From the NCBI RefSeq assembly GCF_000743355.1, contig NZ_JQEI01000014.1, positions 1 through 64,000 on the forward strand: a stretch of 64,000 nucleotides of DNA, written 5' to 3'. The notes under the pieces are model-generated. The model ran no database searches. It was given only the letters and a program-made list of their open reading frames with translations, and was not told where the DNA came from. Positions 1 to 10,531 of the stretch are shown here, in pieces. Position 1 is the first letter of the stretch; every line of letters begins with the position of its first letter. The translations under genes and the position numbers were made by a program. This stretch comes from Serratia sp. Ag1. GTDB taxonomy: Bacteria; Pseudomonadota; Gammaproteobacteria; Enterobacterales; Enterobacteriaceae.

Positions 1-14
1 GTATTACTGATCCA

Positions 15-998
15 CTACAGGGTGGACGAAATGACCAAATACGCTTTATTTTGCTCGGGGGCGGGATGGGCTGCCAAGGTAAAGGTGTAGCCCGTGGTGA
101 TCCCGCCCGCGCTGCCCGTGCCTGTTATCATCTCATGCTCAATCTGCCAGCGTTCCTGGCGCAGATGGGCATAATGTTCGGCATCATTTTTCTCCACCAG
201 ACGCCCTGGCCACTCATAAACAGGGATGCTGCCCGGTTGATGTGCAACCGGGTTCTGGACAGCCTGAAGCAGTTGTGCATAAGGTTTGCGGAAATCGTAG
301 TCATCAATAATGCTGATACCGGGCGTGGCCTGGCAATTGACGATCCAGTCACGGATCCCTTCCTGTTTTGTGGTGCTGCCTGAAGAGGTCGGGATCCACG
401 AAAGGGTTTCATAACCCGAAACCGGCTGTGAATAGGGGCTGTCCGACAAGACTAGCGTATGGCTGTTCTTCTCATGGCGAAACCACCAGAATATTCCTTC
501 ATGCTCCAGCATGCGGCAAATAAAGTTAAAAGAAGACTCACCATACTGCACACAGTAACCCCATGAGCGGTAACTGCCCGACAAACGGATATCTGGAATA
601 ATACCGAAACGTTTACACACATCGCCGACAATTTCCGGCACGGTTTTTTCCTGATAGATACGAAATTCCCGGTCCAATTTCATTGACCACAAAACGGATT
701 CAACGGTGAAGGTGTATTGCTGATACTGGGCACCTTTCAGCTCCAGGGTGGTCTGGCTGATATGGGTGATAAACCCGTTGATATACCTCAACGCCTTGCT
801 GTGTTGAAGCGGGATTTCCAGGGTGATGGTTTTGCCGAGCAGTATTTTCGGGGTCGTTAGTGGTATTTGACTCAGTAATGTGAGGGTATAGACGAATGAT
901 GAGGAAAGAGATTCGGTGCCTTCGACGGCATAAAACAGTAAAGACTGCCCCTCTTCAGGAAGATGAGCAATAACCCTGTGCTGAGAAAAATCGTCCAT
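15..998 (-). CDS. Type VI secretion VgrG, N-terminal part, ends at in-frame TAG
   Basis: The 327 residues match the gp27-like half of VgrG (TssI), the trimeric spike that tips the type VI secretion tube. The segment around residues 150-175 (QYGESSFNFICRMLEHEGIF) is the family's most recognisable motif. Full VgrG proteins exceed 600 residues because a gp5-like OB fold and needle follow; here a TAG at 15-17 stops the protein just before that part. Reading through the TAG stays open for four more codons to the window edge, so a CAG-to-TAG nonsense change is plausible, but the rest lies outside. The start ATG (996-998) has an AGGA ribosome site. No other T6SS gene is in the window. It may be a decayed or truncated spike gene; the VgrG identity is firm. 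Confidence 0.8.
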   Translation of the reverse strand: MDDFSQHRVIAHLPEEGQSLLFYAVEGTESLSSSFVYTLTLLSQIPLTTPKILLGKTITLEIPLQHSKALRYINGFITHISQTTLELKGAQYQQYTFTVESVLWSMKLDREFRIYQEKTVPEIVGDVCKRFGIIPDIRLSGSYRSWGYCVQYGESSFNFICRMLEHEGIFWWFRHEKNSHTLVLSDSPYSQPVSGYETLSWIPTSSGSTTKQEGIRDWIVNCQATPGISIIDDYDFRKPYAQLLQAVQNPVAHQPGSIPVYEWPGRLVEKNDAEHYAHLRQERWQIEHEMITGTGSAGGITTGYTFTLAAHPAPEQNKAYLVISSTL

Positions 999-1487
999 GA
1001 AATCCTCGGTTTTTTGTACTCATAAAATACCGTGGGGGGCCCTGACTACACCATTCAATCACGCCACCACGAACAGGAAATACCGATAAAGCCAGCCAGA
1101 GAAATCGAGAGGGGCTGTATTTCCTTCTACAACCCCCACACTTCGCCAGACGTCGTAGGACGAAGAATTCCCTTTGGCCAATAGATGTATCATCAATTCG
1201 GGTTTACATGACCATACAGGATCCTTTATCACTTATGAATGATTATTGCAAAAGAAATGGTTAACTATCACAGTGATAAGCTAAGTCGGTCACGTCAGTG
1301 ACGGGTTGGCTGTACAGTAACGTTTAAGTCACGTTGCTACTGCGTATCGAGTTTACCCTGGGAGCTAACCGGTACATTGAACAGGACGCTGTGGCAGAAA
1401 GAACACGGTTTGGCACTCGTGTCCCCGATACATTGGGGTTGGCTCACTTAAATATTTTTTAATATCAAATGGATATGAATTTATAGT
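999..1487. other. Gene-free stretch upstream of vgrG
   Basis: About 490 bases hold no ORF I can assign. A perfect 13-bp palindrome TATCACAGTGATA lies at 1266-1278 and could be an operator for an unknown regulator. The promoter of the vgrG gene should be here, but no clear -35/-10 pair stands out. Confidence 0.5.
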
Positions 1488-1508
1488 CCCTCTTCCGCAG
1501 GAAGAGGG
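1488..1508 (-). terminator. Probable terminator of roxA
   Basis: A perfect 9-bp inverted repeat (CCCTCTTCC, loop GCA, GGAAGAGGG) lies 18 bases past the roxA stop. The T-tract on the minus strand is weak, so termination efficiency is uncertain. Confidence 0.55.
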
Positions 1509-1526
1509 ATGCGCTTGCAACACGAA

Positions 1527-2648
1527 TCAGTCGTTAAAATACCAGTAACCGCTGTTGACCAGCGTGGTTAGCAACGCCAGGAAGGAAGGATCGTTCATCG
1601 CTTCGCCCAGCATCGCTGCATCAACGCTGAAATGCTGGCACAGTGCATCAGCGGCCTGTGAGTGCTGGGTATCAATCAGTTCACCGTTGACAAAACACTG
1701 CTCGCCAATACGCAACACACGCAGGCCACCCAAGCGCTGTAACGATTCGCCTTGTTGCAGCAGTTCGTAGATCTCTCCAGATTGATAGGGCGGTTCTGGC
1801 GGTGCGATATCCAACTCGTGGCGCGATTGCGAGACGAATTCACCGAACCAGTGCTGGAAATGTTCCGGTTGTTGCACTAAATCCAGGATCATCTGGCGTA
1901 ACGCATCCACCTCTTGCGGCAAGACGTTAGCGGGGCGATCGCGCAGGGCAATGTCCGGGTCGCTATAACGTTGGCTACCCAGATCGCGGGCTAGCACGTA
2001 GTCGGCAAAGCCGCTGATTAACTCACGGCCATTTGGGGCACGGAACCCTACGGAATAATTGAGAGAGTTTTCCAGTGAATAGCCTTCGTGCGGGAATCCC
2101 GGTGGGATATACAGAATATCGCCCGGTTCCATTTCTTCATCAATAATCGCTTCAAAGGGTTCGACCTGCAGCAGGTCTGGGTGAGGGCAGTGCTGCTTCA
2201 TTGGCACCTTCTCACCCACACGCCAGCGGCGACGGCCAGTACCTTGCGTAATAAAGACGTCGTATTGATCGAGATGTGGGCCGACACCGCCGCCCGGCAC
2301 GGAGAACGAAATCATCAGATCGTCCATGCGCCAATCCGGCAGTTTGCGGAACGGGCGCATCAGGGCGCTGGAAGGCTCGTGCCAGTGATCGACCGCTTGT
2401 ACCAGCAGCGACCAGTTGGTTTCCCCCAGGTGGTCGTAGCTTTCAAATGGGCCATGTGCAACCTGCCAGCGGCCATCCTGATGGCTGACCAAGCGGCTGT
2501 CCACTTCATTTTCCATCGCCAATCCGGCCAACTCATCTGGGGAGATCGGGTCGATAAAATTTTTGAAACCGCGCTTCAGGATCACCGGGCGTTTTTGCCA
2601 GTAATGCTGCAGAAAGTCGTTCCAGTCCAGATCTAATTGATAATCCAT
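1527..2648 (-). CDS. roxA: 50S ribosomal protein L16 arginine hydroxylase RoxA (YcfD)
   Basis: This 373-residue protein is a 2-oxoglutarate/Fe(II) JmjC oxygenase that hydroxylates an arginine of ribosomal protein L16. The metal triad is visible as His125 and Asp127 (HLDQYD) and His187 (FPHEGY), the same numbering as in E. coli YcfD. The C-terminal part carries the dimerisation and winged-helix regions typical of the family. It lies just downstream of phoQ (80 bp gap) on the same strand, the E. coli neighbourhood, and is followed by a hairpin at 1488-1508. Length and motifs are normal. Confidence 0.95.
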   Translation of the reverse strand: MDYQLDLDWNDFLQHYWQKRPVILKRGFKNFIDPISPDELAGLAMENEVDSRLVSHQDGRWQVAHGPFESYDHLGETNWSLLVQAVDHWHEPSSALMRPFRKLPDWRMDDLMISFSVPGGGVGPHLDQYDVFITQGTGRRRWRVGEKVPMKQHCPHPDLLQVEPFEAIIDEEMEPGDILYIPPGFPHEGYSLENSLNYSVGFRAPNGRELISGFADYVLARDLGSQRYSDPDIALRDRPANVLPQEVDALRQMILDLVQQPEHFQHWFGEFVSQSRHELDIAPPEPPYQSGEIYELLQQGESLQRLGGLRVLRIGEQCFVNGELIDTQHSQAADALCQHFSVDAAMLGEAMNDPSFLALLTTLVNSGYWYFND

Positions 2649-2728
2649 GTTCTATTCCAGGATTGAGTGAGCATTGGGGGGATTATAACGGAAGTTCACT
2701 CCAGTAGACGCGGTCTGGACGACAGAAT

Positions 2729-4195
2729 TTATTCATGCTGGTGGGAGTCATGCTGGCGAGCGAAGGTCACTTCCATGCGAGCGCCGCCCAGCGGGCTGTC
2801 GCTAATGGTAATCTGCCCATCGTATTGCTCAATAATTTCGGCGGCGACTGACAAACCGATGCCTTGACCAGGGCGCAGAGTATCGACGCGCTGACCACGT
2901 TGGAAGATCAGTTCACGTTTGCTTTCGGGGATGCCGGGGCCATCGTCATCAATCACAATGGTCAGGTATTTGTCTGAATGCAGCATGGATACTTCGACAA
3001 ATTCCAGACAATATTTGCAGGCGTTTTCCAGCACATTGCCCATCACTTCCATAAAGTCGTTTTTTTCGCCCATGAAAGTCACTTCAGGCGAGATATCCAG
3101 AGTGATCACCACCCCTTTGCGCTGGTAAACCTTGTTTAGTGCCAACACCAAACTGTCGAGTAGCGCGGATACCGAATGAATCTCGCGCGTCAGCACGGTA
3201 TGGCCTGAGTTAATACTGGCGCGGTGGAGATAATAACCAATCTGCTGCGAAATACGGCCTATCTGCTCAAGCATGATCGGCTCTGCTTCTTCAATAGTGG
3301 TCTGTTTACCGGAGCGCAGCGATCTGAGCGTACTTTGCAGCACCGCCAGCGGGGTTTTCAGGCTATGAGTCAGGTCTGATAAGGTGGTGTGATATTTGGT
3401 GTAACGCTGTCGCTCATTACGCAGCAGAATATTTAGGTTTCGCACCAGCCCACGCAGCTCACTGGGGGGATTTTCATCCAACTGTTCACGTTCGCCATTT
3501 TCCAGTTCACTGACCTGGTTAACGAGTTCTTTGATCGGGCGCAGGCTCCAATAAGCCGCCAGCCACAGCAATGGCACCACCAGCAACAGGTTCGCCAGCA
3601 AAACGTAGCTGAACCATTCCCAGACCACATCCGAGCGCTGAAGCTCCTGTGGGATGCTGTCCACCACGGCAATCGTCAACGCGGGTAGCCGCGCGGTGGG
3701 GGCGTAGGTGTTAATCGCCACCGAGTGGGTCAAGGCATTCCGATCGGTGTCGTCATAGTTTTTGAGCTTATCCTGGGCGGTCGGATTATTACCCAATGCT
3801 TCGCTACTGATACGCGTATCGGTATCGATTTCATAAAAGCCCGGCTCTTTCAGCCACTCTTTCTGGATCAGCTTCTCTAACTGCGGGGTTTTGCGCTGGC
3901 TCCACAGCAGGTTGCCTTTCTCGTCATAGATAAACACCAACGTCGGGGCGTTGATATCAATGTCGGGCGGAATGGCGATAGTCAACTGCTCGTCTTTCCA
4001 TTGCGCCAGGCTGAAAAACAGGTTGCTCTCACCGCGCAGCAGGCGGAAAGAGGTTTTGTCGAAGCTGACGATATAACCCACTACCGCTACCAGCCCATAG
4101 GAGAGCGACAGCGCCAGGATCACCCCGGCGGTTGCCATCAGGAAGCGCGCGCGTAGCGAGAAGGGTTTTTTATTTTTTTTGAATATCATGTTCAC
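2729..4195 (-). CDS. phoQ: Sensor histidine kinase PhoQ
   Basis: PhoQ senses low Mg2+, acid pH and cationic peptides and phosphorylates PhoP. TM1 is at about residues 17-43, the periplasmic PhoQ sensor domain at 44-190, TM2 at about 195-215, then HAMP, a HisKA domain with phosphorylated His277 ([11 protein letters not shown]) and an ATPase domain with the N box (NACKYC) and DDGPGIP. The start is GTG at 4193-4195, overlapping the phoP stop as GTGA; an ATG lies two codons further in. The membrane-facing acidic cluster, EDDDDAE in E. coli, reads YDDTDRN here (residues 147-153), with three acids instead of six. Length 488 against 486 in E. coli. Confidence 0.97.
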   Translation of the reverse strand: MNMIFKKNKKPFSLRARFLMATAGVILALSLSYGLVAVVGYIVSFDKTSFRLLRGESNLFFSLAQWKDEQLTIAIPPDIDINAPTLVFIYDEKGNLLWSQRKTPQLEKLIQKEWLKEPGFYEIDTDTRISSEALGNNPTAQDKLKNYDDTDRNALTHSVAINTYAPTARLPALTIAVVDSIPQELQRSDVVWEWFSYVLLANLLLVVPLLWLAAYWSLRPIKELVNQVSELENGEREQLDENPPSELRGLVRNLNILLRNERQRYTKYHTTLSDLTHSLKTPLAVLQSTLRSLRSGKQTTIEEAEPIMLEQIGRISQQIGYYLHRASINSGHTVLTREIHSVSALLDSLVLALNKVYQRKGVVITLDISPEVTFMGEKNDFMEVMGNVLENACKYCLEFVEVSMLHSDKYLTIVIDDDGPGIPESKRELIFQRGQRVDTLRPGQGIGLSVAAEIIEQYDGQITISDSPLGGARMEVTFARQHDSHQHE

Positions 4196-4863
4196 TTAGC
4201 ATCAAAACGATAGCCTTGGCCACGTACTGTAGTGATCACTTCCTGCGGATATTCAGCCTGTAACTTTTTACGCAGGCGGCCCATAAGCACGTCAATGGTG
4301 TGGCTTTCGCGGAGTTCAGCATCCGGATAAAGCTGTAGCATCAGCGAATCCTTGCTCACTACTTTGCCCGTGTTACGGATCAGCGTTTCGATAATGGTGT
4401 ACTCAAACGCTGTCAGTTTGATTTGCTGTTCGTTCACGCTCAACTCGCGGCGTGAAAGATCGATCTGAAACGGTGGCAGAACAATCACCTGCGAGGCCAG
4501 GCCACTGTTGCGGCGCATCAGCGCTTGCATACGGGCGATCACCTCTTCCAGGTGGAACGGTTTGGTAACGTAATCATCGGCACCGGCTTCCAGCACCGCG
4601 ACTTTATCCTGCCAGCTTTCACGAGCGGTCAGCACTAAAATGGGCAATTTCATCTGATGGGCGCGCCAGCGGCGGATCAGGCTGAGGCCATCTTCCCCTG
4701 GCAGGCCGAGATCGACAATGGCAATATCTGGCGCATGCTCCTGCAAGAAATAATCCGCCTCTTTGGCATCTTCGGCTGCATCCACCTGATGCCCCATTTC
4801 ACGCATTTGCACGGAAAGGTGGTGACGTAATAGACCATTATCTTCAACAACCAGTATTCGCAT
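4192..4863 (-). CDS. phoP: Response regulator PhoP
   Basis: PhoP is the OmpR-type response regulator of the Mg2+ starvation regulon. It has a receiver domain with phosphorylated Asp51 ([12 protein letters not shown]), Lys at the VTKPFH motif, and a C-terminal winged helix ending in [12 protein letters not shown] chose ATG 4861-4863 (MRILVVEDN), which has AGGAG about 8 bases upstream and gives the usual 223 residues; a longer in-frame opening to 4908 exists but is not family sequence. phoQ follows with a 4-base overlap, so the two are translationally coupled. A PhoP-type box lies about 206 bases upstream, consistent with autoregulation. Confidence 0.97.
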   Translation of the reverse strand: MRILVVEDNGLLRHHLSVQMREMGHQVDAAEDAKEADYFLQEHAPDIAIVDLGLPGEDGLSLIRRWRAHQMKLPILVLTARESWQDKVAVLEAGADDYVTKPFHLEEVIARMQALMRRNSGLASQVIVLPPFQIDLSRRELSVNEQQIKLTAFEYTIIETLIRNTGKVVSKDSLMLQLYPDAELRESHTIDVLMGRLRKKLQAEYPQEVITTVRGQGYRFDAK

Positions 4864-4877
4864 GGTCTGAACTCCTG

Positions 4878-5057
4878 TTAATAGGTGGGTGAAGTTACGC
4901 CCACCCACGCTTGAAAAGGAACACGTTTTTCAGCACATTTTGCGATTAACGCGCAGCTACCCTGATTGCATATTAAGTTATTGTAGGTATAGCTGCTGAT
5001 ACCGCAAACGGGTGCGGCAATTATCGCAGTGAGTAATAAACGCAGGATAAACAGCAT
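4878..5057 (-). CDS. Small membrane peptide ORF with MgrB-like layout, directly upstream of phoP
   Basis: From ATG 5055-5057 this reads 59 residues and stops 14 bases before phoP. Residues 2-19 are strongly hydrophobic ([17 protein letters not shown]), then come NNLICNQ with Cys30, Cys35, and Cys41 followed by Ala. E. coli MgrB, the 47-residue inner-membrane inhibitor of PhoQ, has an N-terminal membrane helix, then NMMCDQ with Cys28, and Cys39 followed by Ala. The Cys-x10-Cys spacing, the Gln two after the first Cys and the distance from the N-terminus agree. Against it: no good ribosome site, the C-terminus is longer, and if the promoter starts at the usual distance from the 5069-5085 box the ATG could precede the transcript start. 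Hence a candidate, possibly only leader sequence. Confidence 0.45.
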   Translation of the reverse strand: MLFILRLLLTAIIAAPVCGISSYTYNNLICNQGSCALIAKCAEKRVPFQAWVGVTSPTY

Positions 5058-5068
5058 CAAGACAAAGG

Positions 5069-5085
5069 TAAACCAAACTTAAACG
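5069..5085 (-). promoter_or_regulatory. PhoP box upstream of phoP
   Basis: Minus-strand sequence CGTTTA-AGTTT-GGTTTA fits the known PhoP site, two direct (T/G)GTTTA hexamers separated by five bases. It points toward phoP and is about 206 bases before its start codon, so it predicts PhoP autoregulation with a long leader. A convincing -10 at the expected spacing was not found. Confidence 0.75.
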
Positions 5086-5138
5086 AATAGGGATACTTTT
5101 ATACTTCAACCTTTGCAACAATCAGATGGAATACGTTT

Positions 5139-5840
5139 ATGGTGACAAACCAATATGGTCAACCGGTGGGCGACCCACTACCGCAATGGCAATCAAGGTT
5201 ACGCCCAAGCCGCGCGACCCTCAACGGTAAGTTTTGTTATCTTGCGCCTTTGGACGCTGAGCGGGATTTTACTGCGTTGTTTAATGCCTATCAGCAAGCG
5301 GCTGATGGCCGTGATTGGACCTATTTAATGGGCGAGCGGCCAGAAACCCCAACGGCGATGCGGGGGCATCTGGAAATGCTTCAGGGCAATACGGCGCTGG
5401 TAAATTTTGTGGTGTTCGACTCGCATAACTCAATACCCGTGGGCACGTTAGCTTTTATGCGTATTGAAGAGGCGATTGGTGTGCTGGAGATTGGCCATAT
5501 CAATTGGTCTCCGTTAATGAAGCGGCGCTCATGTGCCACAGAAGCCATTTATCTGATGCTACGTGCTGCCTTCGACGAATTGGGTTATCGCCGTTGTGAA
5601 TGGAAGTGTGACAGCCTGAATGAGCCATCCCGGCAGGCTGCGCTGCGTTTTGGTTTCAGCTATGAAGGGCGGTTTATGAAAGCTTTGGTGACCAAGGGGC
5701 GTAACCGGGATACCGACTGGTTTGCCATGACTGAAGATCGCTGGCCTACCGTGCGTACCGCGTTCGAACGGTGGTTGGATGAGGGTAACTTTACTGCCGA
5801 TGGGCAGCAGAAGCAGCGATTGCAGGCGTTTATGTTGTAA
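5139..5840 (+). CDS. GNAT family N-acetyltransferase (RimJ/RimL type)
   Basis: The 233-residue protein has the RimJ/RimL GNAT fold: an N-terminal strand region (FCYLAPLD), IPVGTLAFMRI as the beta-hairpin, and a C-terminal acceptor region CEWKCDSLNEPSRQAALRFGF followed by a Y-x-G motif, shared by enzymes that acetylate N-termini or small amines from acetyl-CoA. The substrate cannot be told. It is divergent from the phoP leader and followed by a hairpin at 5845-5868. The ribosome site is weak (GGA about 9 bases before ATG). The size is slightly above that of RimJ proteins. Confidence 0.85.
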   Translation: MVTNQYGQPVGDPLPQWQSRLRPSRATLNGKFCYLAPLDAERDFTALFNAYQQAADGRDWTYLMGERPETPTAMRGHLEMLQGNTALVNFVVFDSHNSIPVGTLAFMRIEEAIGVLEIGHINWSPLMKRRSCATEAIYLMLRAAFDELGYRRCEWKCDSLNEPSRQAALRFGFSYEGRFMKALVTKGRNRDTDWFAMTEDRWPTVRTAFERWLDEGNFTADGQQKQRLQAFML

Positions 5841-5844
5841 AAAT

Positions 5845-5868
5845 TAAGGCGGTTGAAAAGCCGCCTTA
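5845..5868 (+). terminator. Terminator hairpin after the GNAT gene
   Basis: TAAGGCGG, an 8-base loop, then CCGCCTTA begins 4 bases after the GNAT stop codon. No long T-run follows. The same 8-bp stem recurs at 5996-6019 beside purB. Confidence 0.6.
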
Positions 5869-5872
5869 GCGT

Positions 5873-5975
5873 GATGACAACGTGGTCTTTTAACCCGAGA
5901 TACCCGGGCCTAGCGCACCGAGGGGCGCTCCGGCGGCTTACGCCGCTACGACCCCTTCGGTACGCTCTCCCTAAT
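5873..5975. repeat. Dispersed palindromic repeat, copy A
   Basis: Bases 5873-5913 match, inverted, bases 22283-22322 at roughly 36 of 41 positions (shared cores TGGTCTTT, AACCCGAGAT, GGGCCTAG). The adjoining 5914-5975 form a long imperfect hairpin centred on GGCGGCTTACGCCGC. It lies between the converging ends of the GNAT gene and purB, a typical place for REP/BIME-like extragenic repeats. Confidence 0.65.
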
Positions 5976-5995
5976 AACGGGCTTTGTCAGTTGTC

Positions 5996-6019
5996 TAAGG
6001 CGGCTGGAAGGCCGCCTTA
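5996..6019 (-). terminator. Terminator hairpin after purB
   Basis: TAAGGCGG / CCGCCTTA with an 8-base loop lies 17 bases past the purB stop. The stem is identical to that at 5845-5868 on the other side of the palindromic repeat. Confidence 0.6.
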
Positions 6020-6036
6020 ATAGTGTTGTCGCGAAC

Positions 6037-8056
<2,020 letters not shown>

Positions 8057-8058
8057 GA

Positions 8059-9162
8059 TTACTCCTGTAAGCGTTGTTCGATAATGCCGCCGCCCAGGCA
8101 GATATCACCCAGATAGAATACGGCAGACTGGCCTGGGGTCACGGCAGCAACCGGCTCGTCGAAGCGCACCTCAATGCGCTCTGCGTCGATCGGCGTTACG
8201 CTGCAGGGAATGTCTTGCTGGCGATAGCGGGTTTTCACCGTGCAACGCAAGGGCTGCGTCAACGGCTGGCGATCGACCCAGTGCAACTGTTGGGCGATTA
8301 AGCCAGTGGACATCAGGCGCGGGTGCTCATGGCCTTGGGCGACGATCAGAATATTGTTGGCAACGTCTTTATCCACCACATACCACGGGTCTTCGCTGCT
8401 GTCTTTCATCCCGCCAATGCCCAACCCTTTGCGTTGGCCAAGGGTGTGATACATCAACCCCTGGTGTTCACCGATGGTTTGCCCATCAACGCTGACGATG
8501 GGGCCAGGCTGTGCAGGCAGATAACGGCCAAGGAAGTCGCGGAACTTGCGTTCGCCGATAAAGCAGATGCCGGTGGAGTCTTTTTTCTTGGCCGTGACCA
8601 GATCCAGTTGCTCCGCAATGCGGCGCACCTCGGGTTTTTCCAGTTCCCCCACCGGGAACAGGCTTTGTGCAACCTGCTCGTGGCTGAGGGTGTAGAGGAA
8701 ATAGCTCTGATCTTTGTTGCCATCGATACCGCGCAGCAGGCGGCTTTTGCCGTCAACGTCCTGGCGGCGCACATAGTGGCCGGTAGCGATAAAATCAGCC
8801 CCCAGATCTTCGGCGGCAAATTCCAGGAACGCTTTGAATTTGATTTCTTTATTACACAGAATATCCGGGTTTGGCGTGCGGCCTGCTTTGTATTCTTCAA
8901 GGAACAACTCGAACACGTTATCCCAGTATTCGGCGGCGAAGTTCACCGTGTGCAGCTCAATGCCGAGTTTGTCGCAAACCGCTTGCGCATCGGCTAAGTC
9001 GGTGGCGGCTGAACAGTATTCCTCGTCATCGTCCTCTTCCCAGTTTTTCATAAACAGCCCAGCGACCTGATAGCCCTGTTGCTGTAACAGATAGGCAGTA
9101 ACGGAAGAGTCGACACCGCCGGACATCCCGACGATTACTTTTTTCTGGCTGTTGTCTGACAT
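8059..9162 (-). CDS. mnmA: tRNA 2-thiouridylase MnmA (TrmU)
   Basis: MnmA makes 2-thiouridine at wobble position 34 of tRNA Lys, Glu and Gln, using sulfur relayed from IscS and the Tus proteins. The PP-loop SGGVDSS is at residues 14-20. The two catalytic cysteines are seen in [12 protein letters not shown] and [14 protein letters not shown] 9160-9162 ([16 protein letters not shown]) gives 367 residues, the usual length; the longer opening to 9243 adds unconserved sequence. It is first of the mnmA-hflD-purB run. Confidence 0.96.
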   Translation of the reverse strand: MSDNSQKKVIVGMSGGVDSSVTAYLLQQQGYQVAGLFMKNWEEDDDEEYCSAATDLADAQAVCDKLGIELHTVNFAAEYWDNVFELFLEEYKAGRTPNPDILCNKEIKFKAFLEFAAEDLGADFIATGHYVRRQDVDGKSRLLRGIDGNKDQSYFLYTLSHEQVAQSLFPVGELEKPEVRRIAEQLDLVTAKKKDSTGICFIGERKFRDFLGRYLPAQPGPIVSVDGQTIGEHQGLMYHTLGQRKGLGIGGMKDSSEDPWYVVDKDVANNILIVAQGHEHPRLMSTGLIAQQLHWVDRQPLTQPLRCTVKTRYRQQDIPCSVTPIDAERIEVRFDEPVAAVTPGQSAVFYLGDICLGGGIIEQRLQE

Positions 9163-9250
9163 GGGGATCTCGCGAACTTGAACACATGACTGTGCGATAA
9201 AAAACAAGCGCAGTACTTTACCACGTTGGCCGCCCAGGCGCACGGCACTT

Positions 9251-9293
9251 ATACCCCTATTACTCGAAGCCTTAACGCCGAGTACGTGGGTAT
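9251..9293. repeat. Small palindromic element between mnmA and nudJ
   Basis: ATACCC and ACTCG are mirrored by CGAGT and GGGTAT across a 12-base centre, giving a 43-base hairpin. The outer TATACCC end recalls the ends of the element at 27243-27322, but the interior differs, so kinship is only a guess. Confidence 0.4.
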
Positions 9294-9301
9294 CGATGTT
9301 G

Positions 9302-9748
9302 TCAAAATGGCCAGTTAAAGCTGGCGACCAGCGACAAAGGATAACGTTCCGGCTGCTGGTAGCAGCGAATAGTCTCGGCCACCAACGGGGAGCGCAGGTT
9401 ATTGGCCGCCAGAATTTGTTCGGCGCTCAGCCACAGGCAACGGTCGATATCGCTGTCGTGCGGCTCGGTGGGCAACGGGCTTTCCAGCTCAATCACAAAA
9501 CTGAAGCGCAGAAACGCAGTGTTGTCTGGCGCGATCCACTGATGCATGCGCAGGAACGCCTGCGGCGTAGCGCGAATGCCGGTTTCTTCCCACAGTTCGC
9601 GTTCGGCGGCCTGGGCCAGCGTTTCATCCGCTTCCAGATGGCCAGCAGGTTGATTCCACAGGGTTTTGTGATTGATGGTTTCTTCAACGATCAAAAATTT
9701 ACCCGCGGCATGAACCACGCAGGCAACGGTGACGTGTGGTTTGAACAT
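9302..9748 (-). CDS. nudJ: Phosphatase NudJ (Nudix hydrolase)
   Basis: NudJ hydrolyses thiamine pyrophosphate precursors and nucleoside di- and triphosphates. The Nudix box is at residues 37-59: GHLEADET, seven residues, then RELWEETGI with the metal-binding glutamates. The sequence [19 protein letters not shown] is nearly that of E. coli YmfB. It ends at NWPF, a few residues shorter than the 153-residue E. coli protein. rluE lies 17 bases upstream on the same strand, suggesting cotranscription, and mnmA follows after a palindromic spacer. Confidence 0.94.
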   Translation of the reverse strand: MFKPHVTVACVVHAAGKFLIVEETINHKTLWNQPAGHLEADETLAQAAERELWEETGIRATPQAFLRMHQWIAPDNTAFLRFSFVIELESPLPTEPHDSDIDRCLWLSAEQILAANNLRSPLVAETIRCYQQPERYPLSLVASFNWPF

Positions 9749-9765
9749 GGTGATTCCTTTTGTGG

Positions 9766-10422
9766 TTACAGCGAATCAAGAGTTTGCCATTCGCCGGGCT
9801 GCAGGTTGCCTAAGGAAAGGTTCCCCATACTGTAACGAATCAGGCGCAGGGTAGGGAAGCCGATATGCGCTGTCATGCGCCGAACTTGGCGGTTGCGGCC
9901 TTCATACAGCGTGATTTTCAACCAACTGGTCGGTATGGATTTACGTTCGCGGATCGGTGGGGTGCGTGGCCATAACCATTGCGGTTCCTCCACCCGTTCC
10001 ACACCCGCGGGTAACGTTGGGCCATCCTTTAGCGCCACGCCGCTGCGCAATTGAACCAGATCGCTTTCCTGCGGTTCGCCTTCGACCTGCACAAAGTAAA
10101 CTTTGCCTGTGCGCTTACCGGGTTGTGTCAGTTGTGCCTGTAACTTGCCATCGTTGGTTAAGACCAATAACCCCTCGCTGTCGCGATCGAGGCGGCCTGC
10201 GGCGTAAACGTCGGTAAAGGGAATAAATGCTTTCAGCGTGGTACGCCCGGCTTCGTCGGTAAACTGCGGCAGGACATCAAAGGGTTTGTTGAATAACACG
10301 ACTCGGCGTGGCCCCTGCGGCACGGTACGAGCCGCAGGCCTGGTTGAGCTGAATCGTTTAACTTTGTGATTTTTAACAGGGAATTTATTCATAGTCGTTG
10401 ATATTGCGGATGATAGGCGCAT
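9766..10422 (-). CDS. rluE: 23S rRNA pseudouridine 2457 synthase RluE
   Basis: RluE isomerises U2457 of 23S rRNA. The catalytic aspartate lies in [16 protein letters not shown] and the C-terminal RsuA-family motif [20 protein letters not shown] is complete. The start is ambiguous: ATG 10420-10422 gives 218 residues, close to E. coli's 217, while ATG 10390-10392 gives 208; neither has a strong ribosome site. The basic tail around residues 15-35 (NHKVKRFSS) matches E. coli. It is divergent from icd and followed at 17 bases by nudJ. Confidence 0.94.
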   Translation of the reverse strand: MRLSSAISTTMNKFPVKNHKVKRFSSTRPAARTVPQGPRRVVLFNKPFDVLPQFTDEAGRTTLKAFIPFTDVYAAGRLDRDSEGLLVLTNDGKLQAQLTQPGKRTGKVYFVQVEGEPQESDLVQLRSGVALKDGPTLPAGVERVEEPQWLWPRTPPIRERKSIPTSWLKITLYEGRNRQVRRMTAHIGFPTLRLIRYSMGNLSLGNLQPGEWQTLDSL

Positions 10423-10531
10423 TATAACCGAATCCGTTTCGGATTGGCGCGGACTGAATATTCAAGTAGTATTGACACGCATCTTACAAAGCATTAACAA
10501 AAATTGCGCTTGAAGAATGAAGGAGAGGTTG

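Noticed and set aside
1-1487. Complete type VI secretion cluster
   Set aside because: Only the N-terminal part of one VgrG is present in the window.
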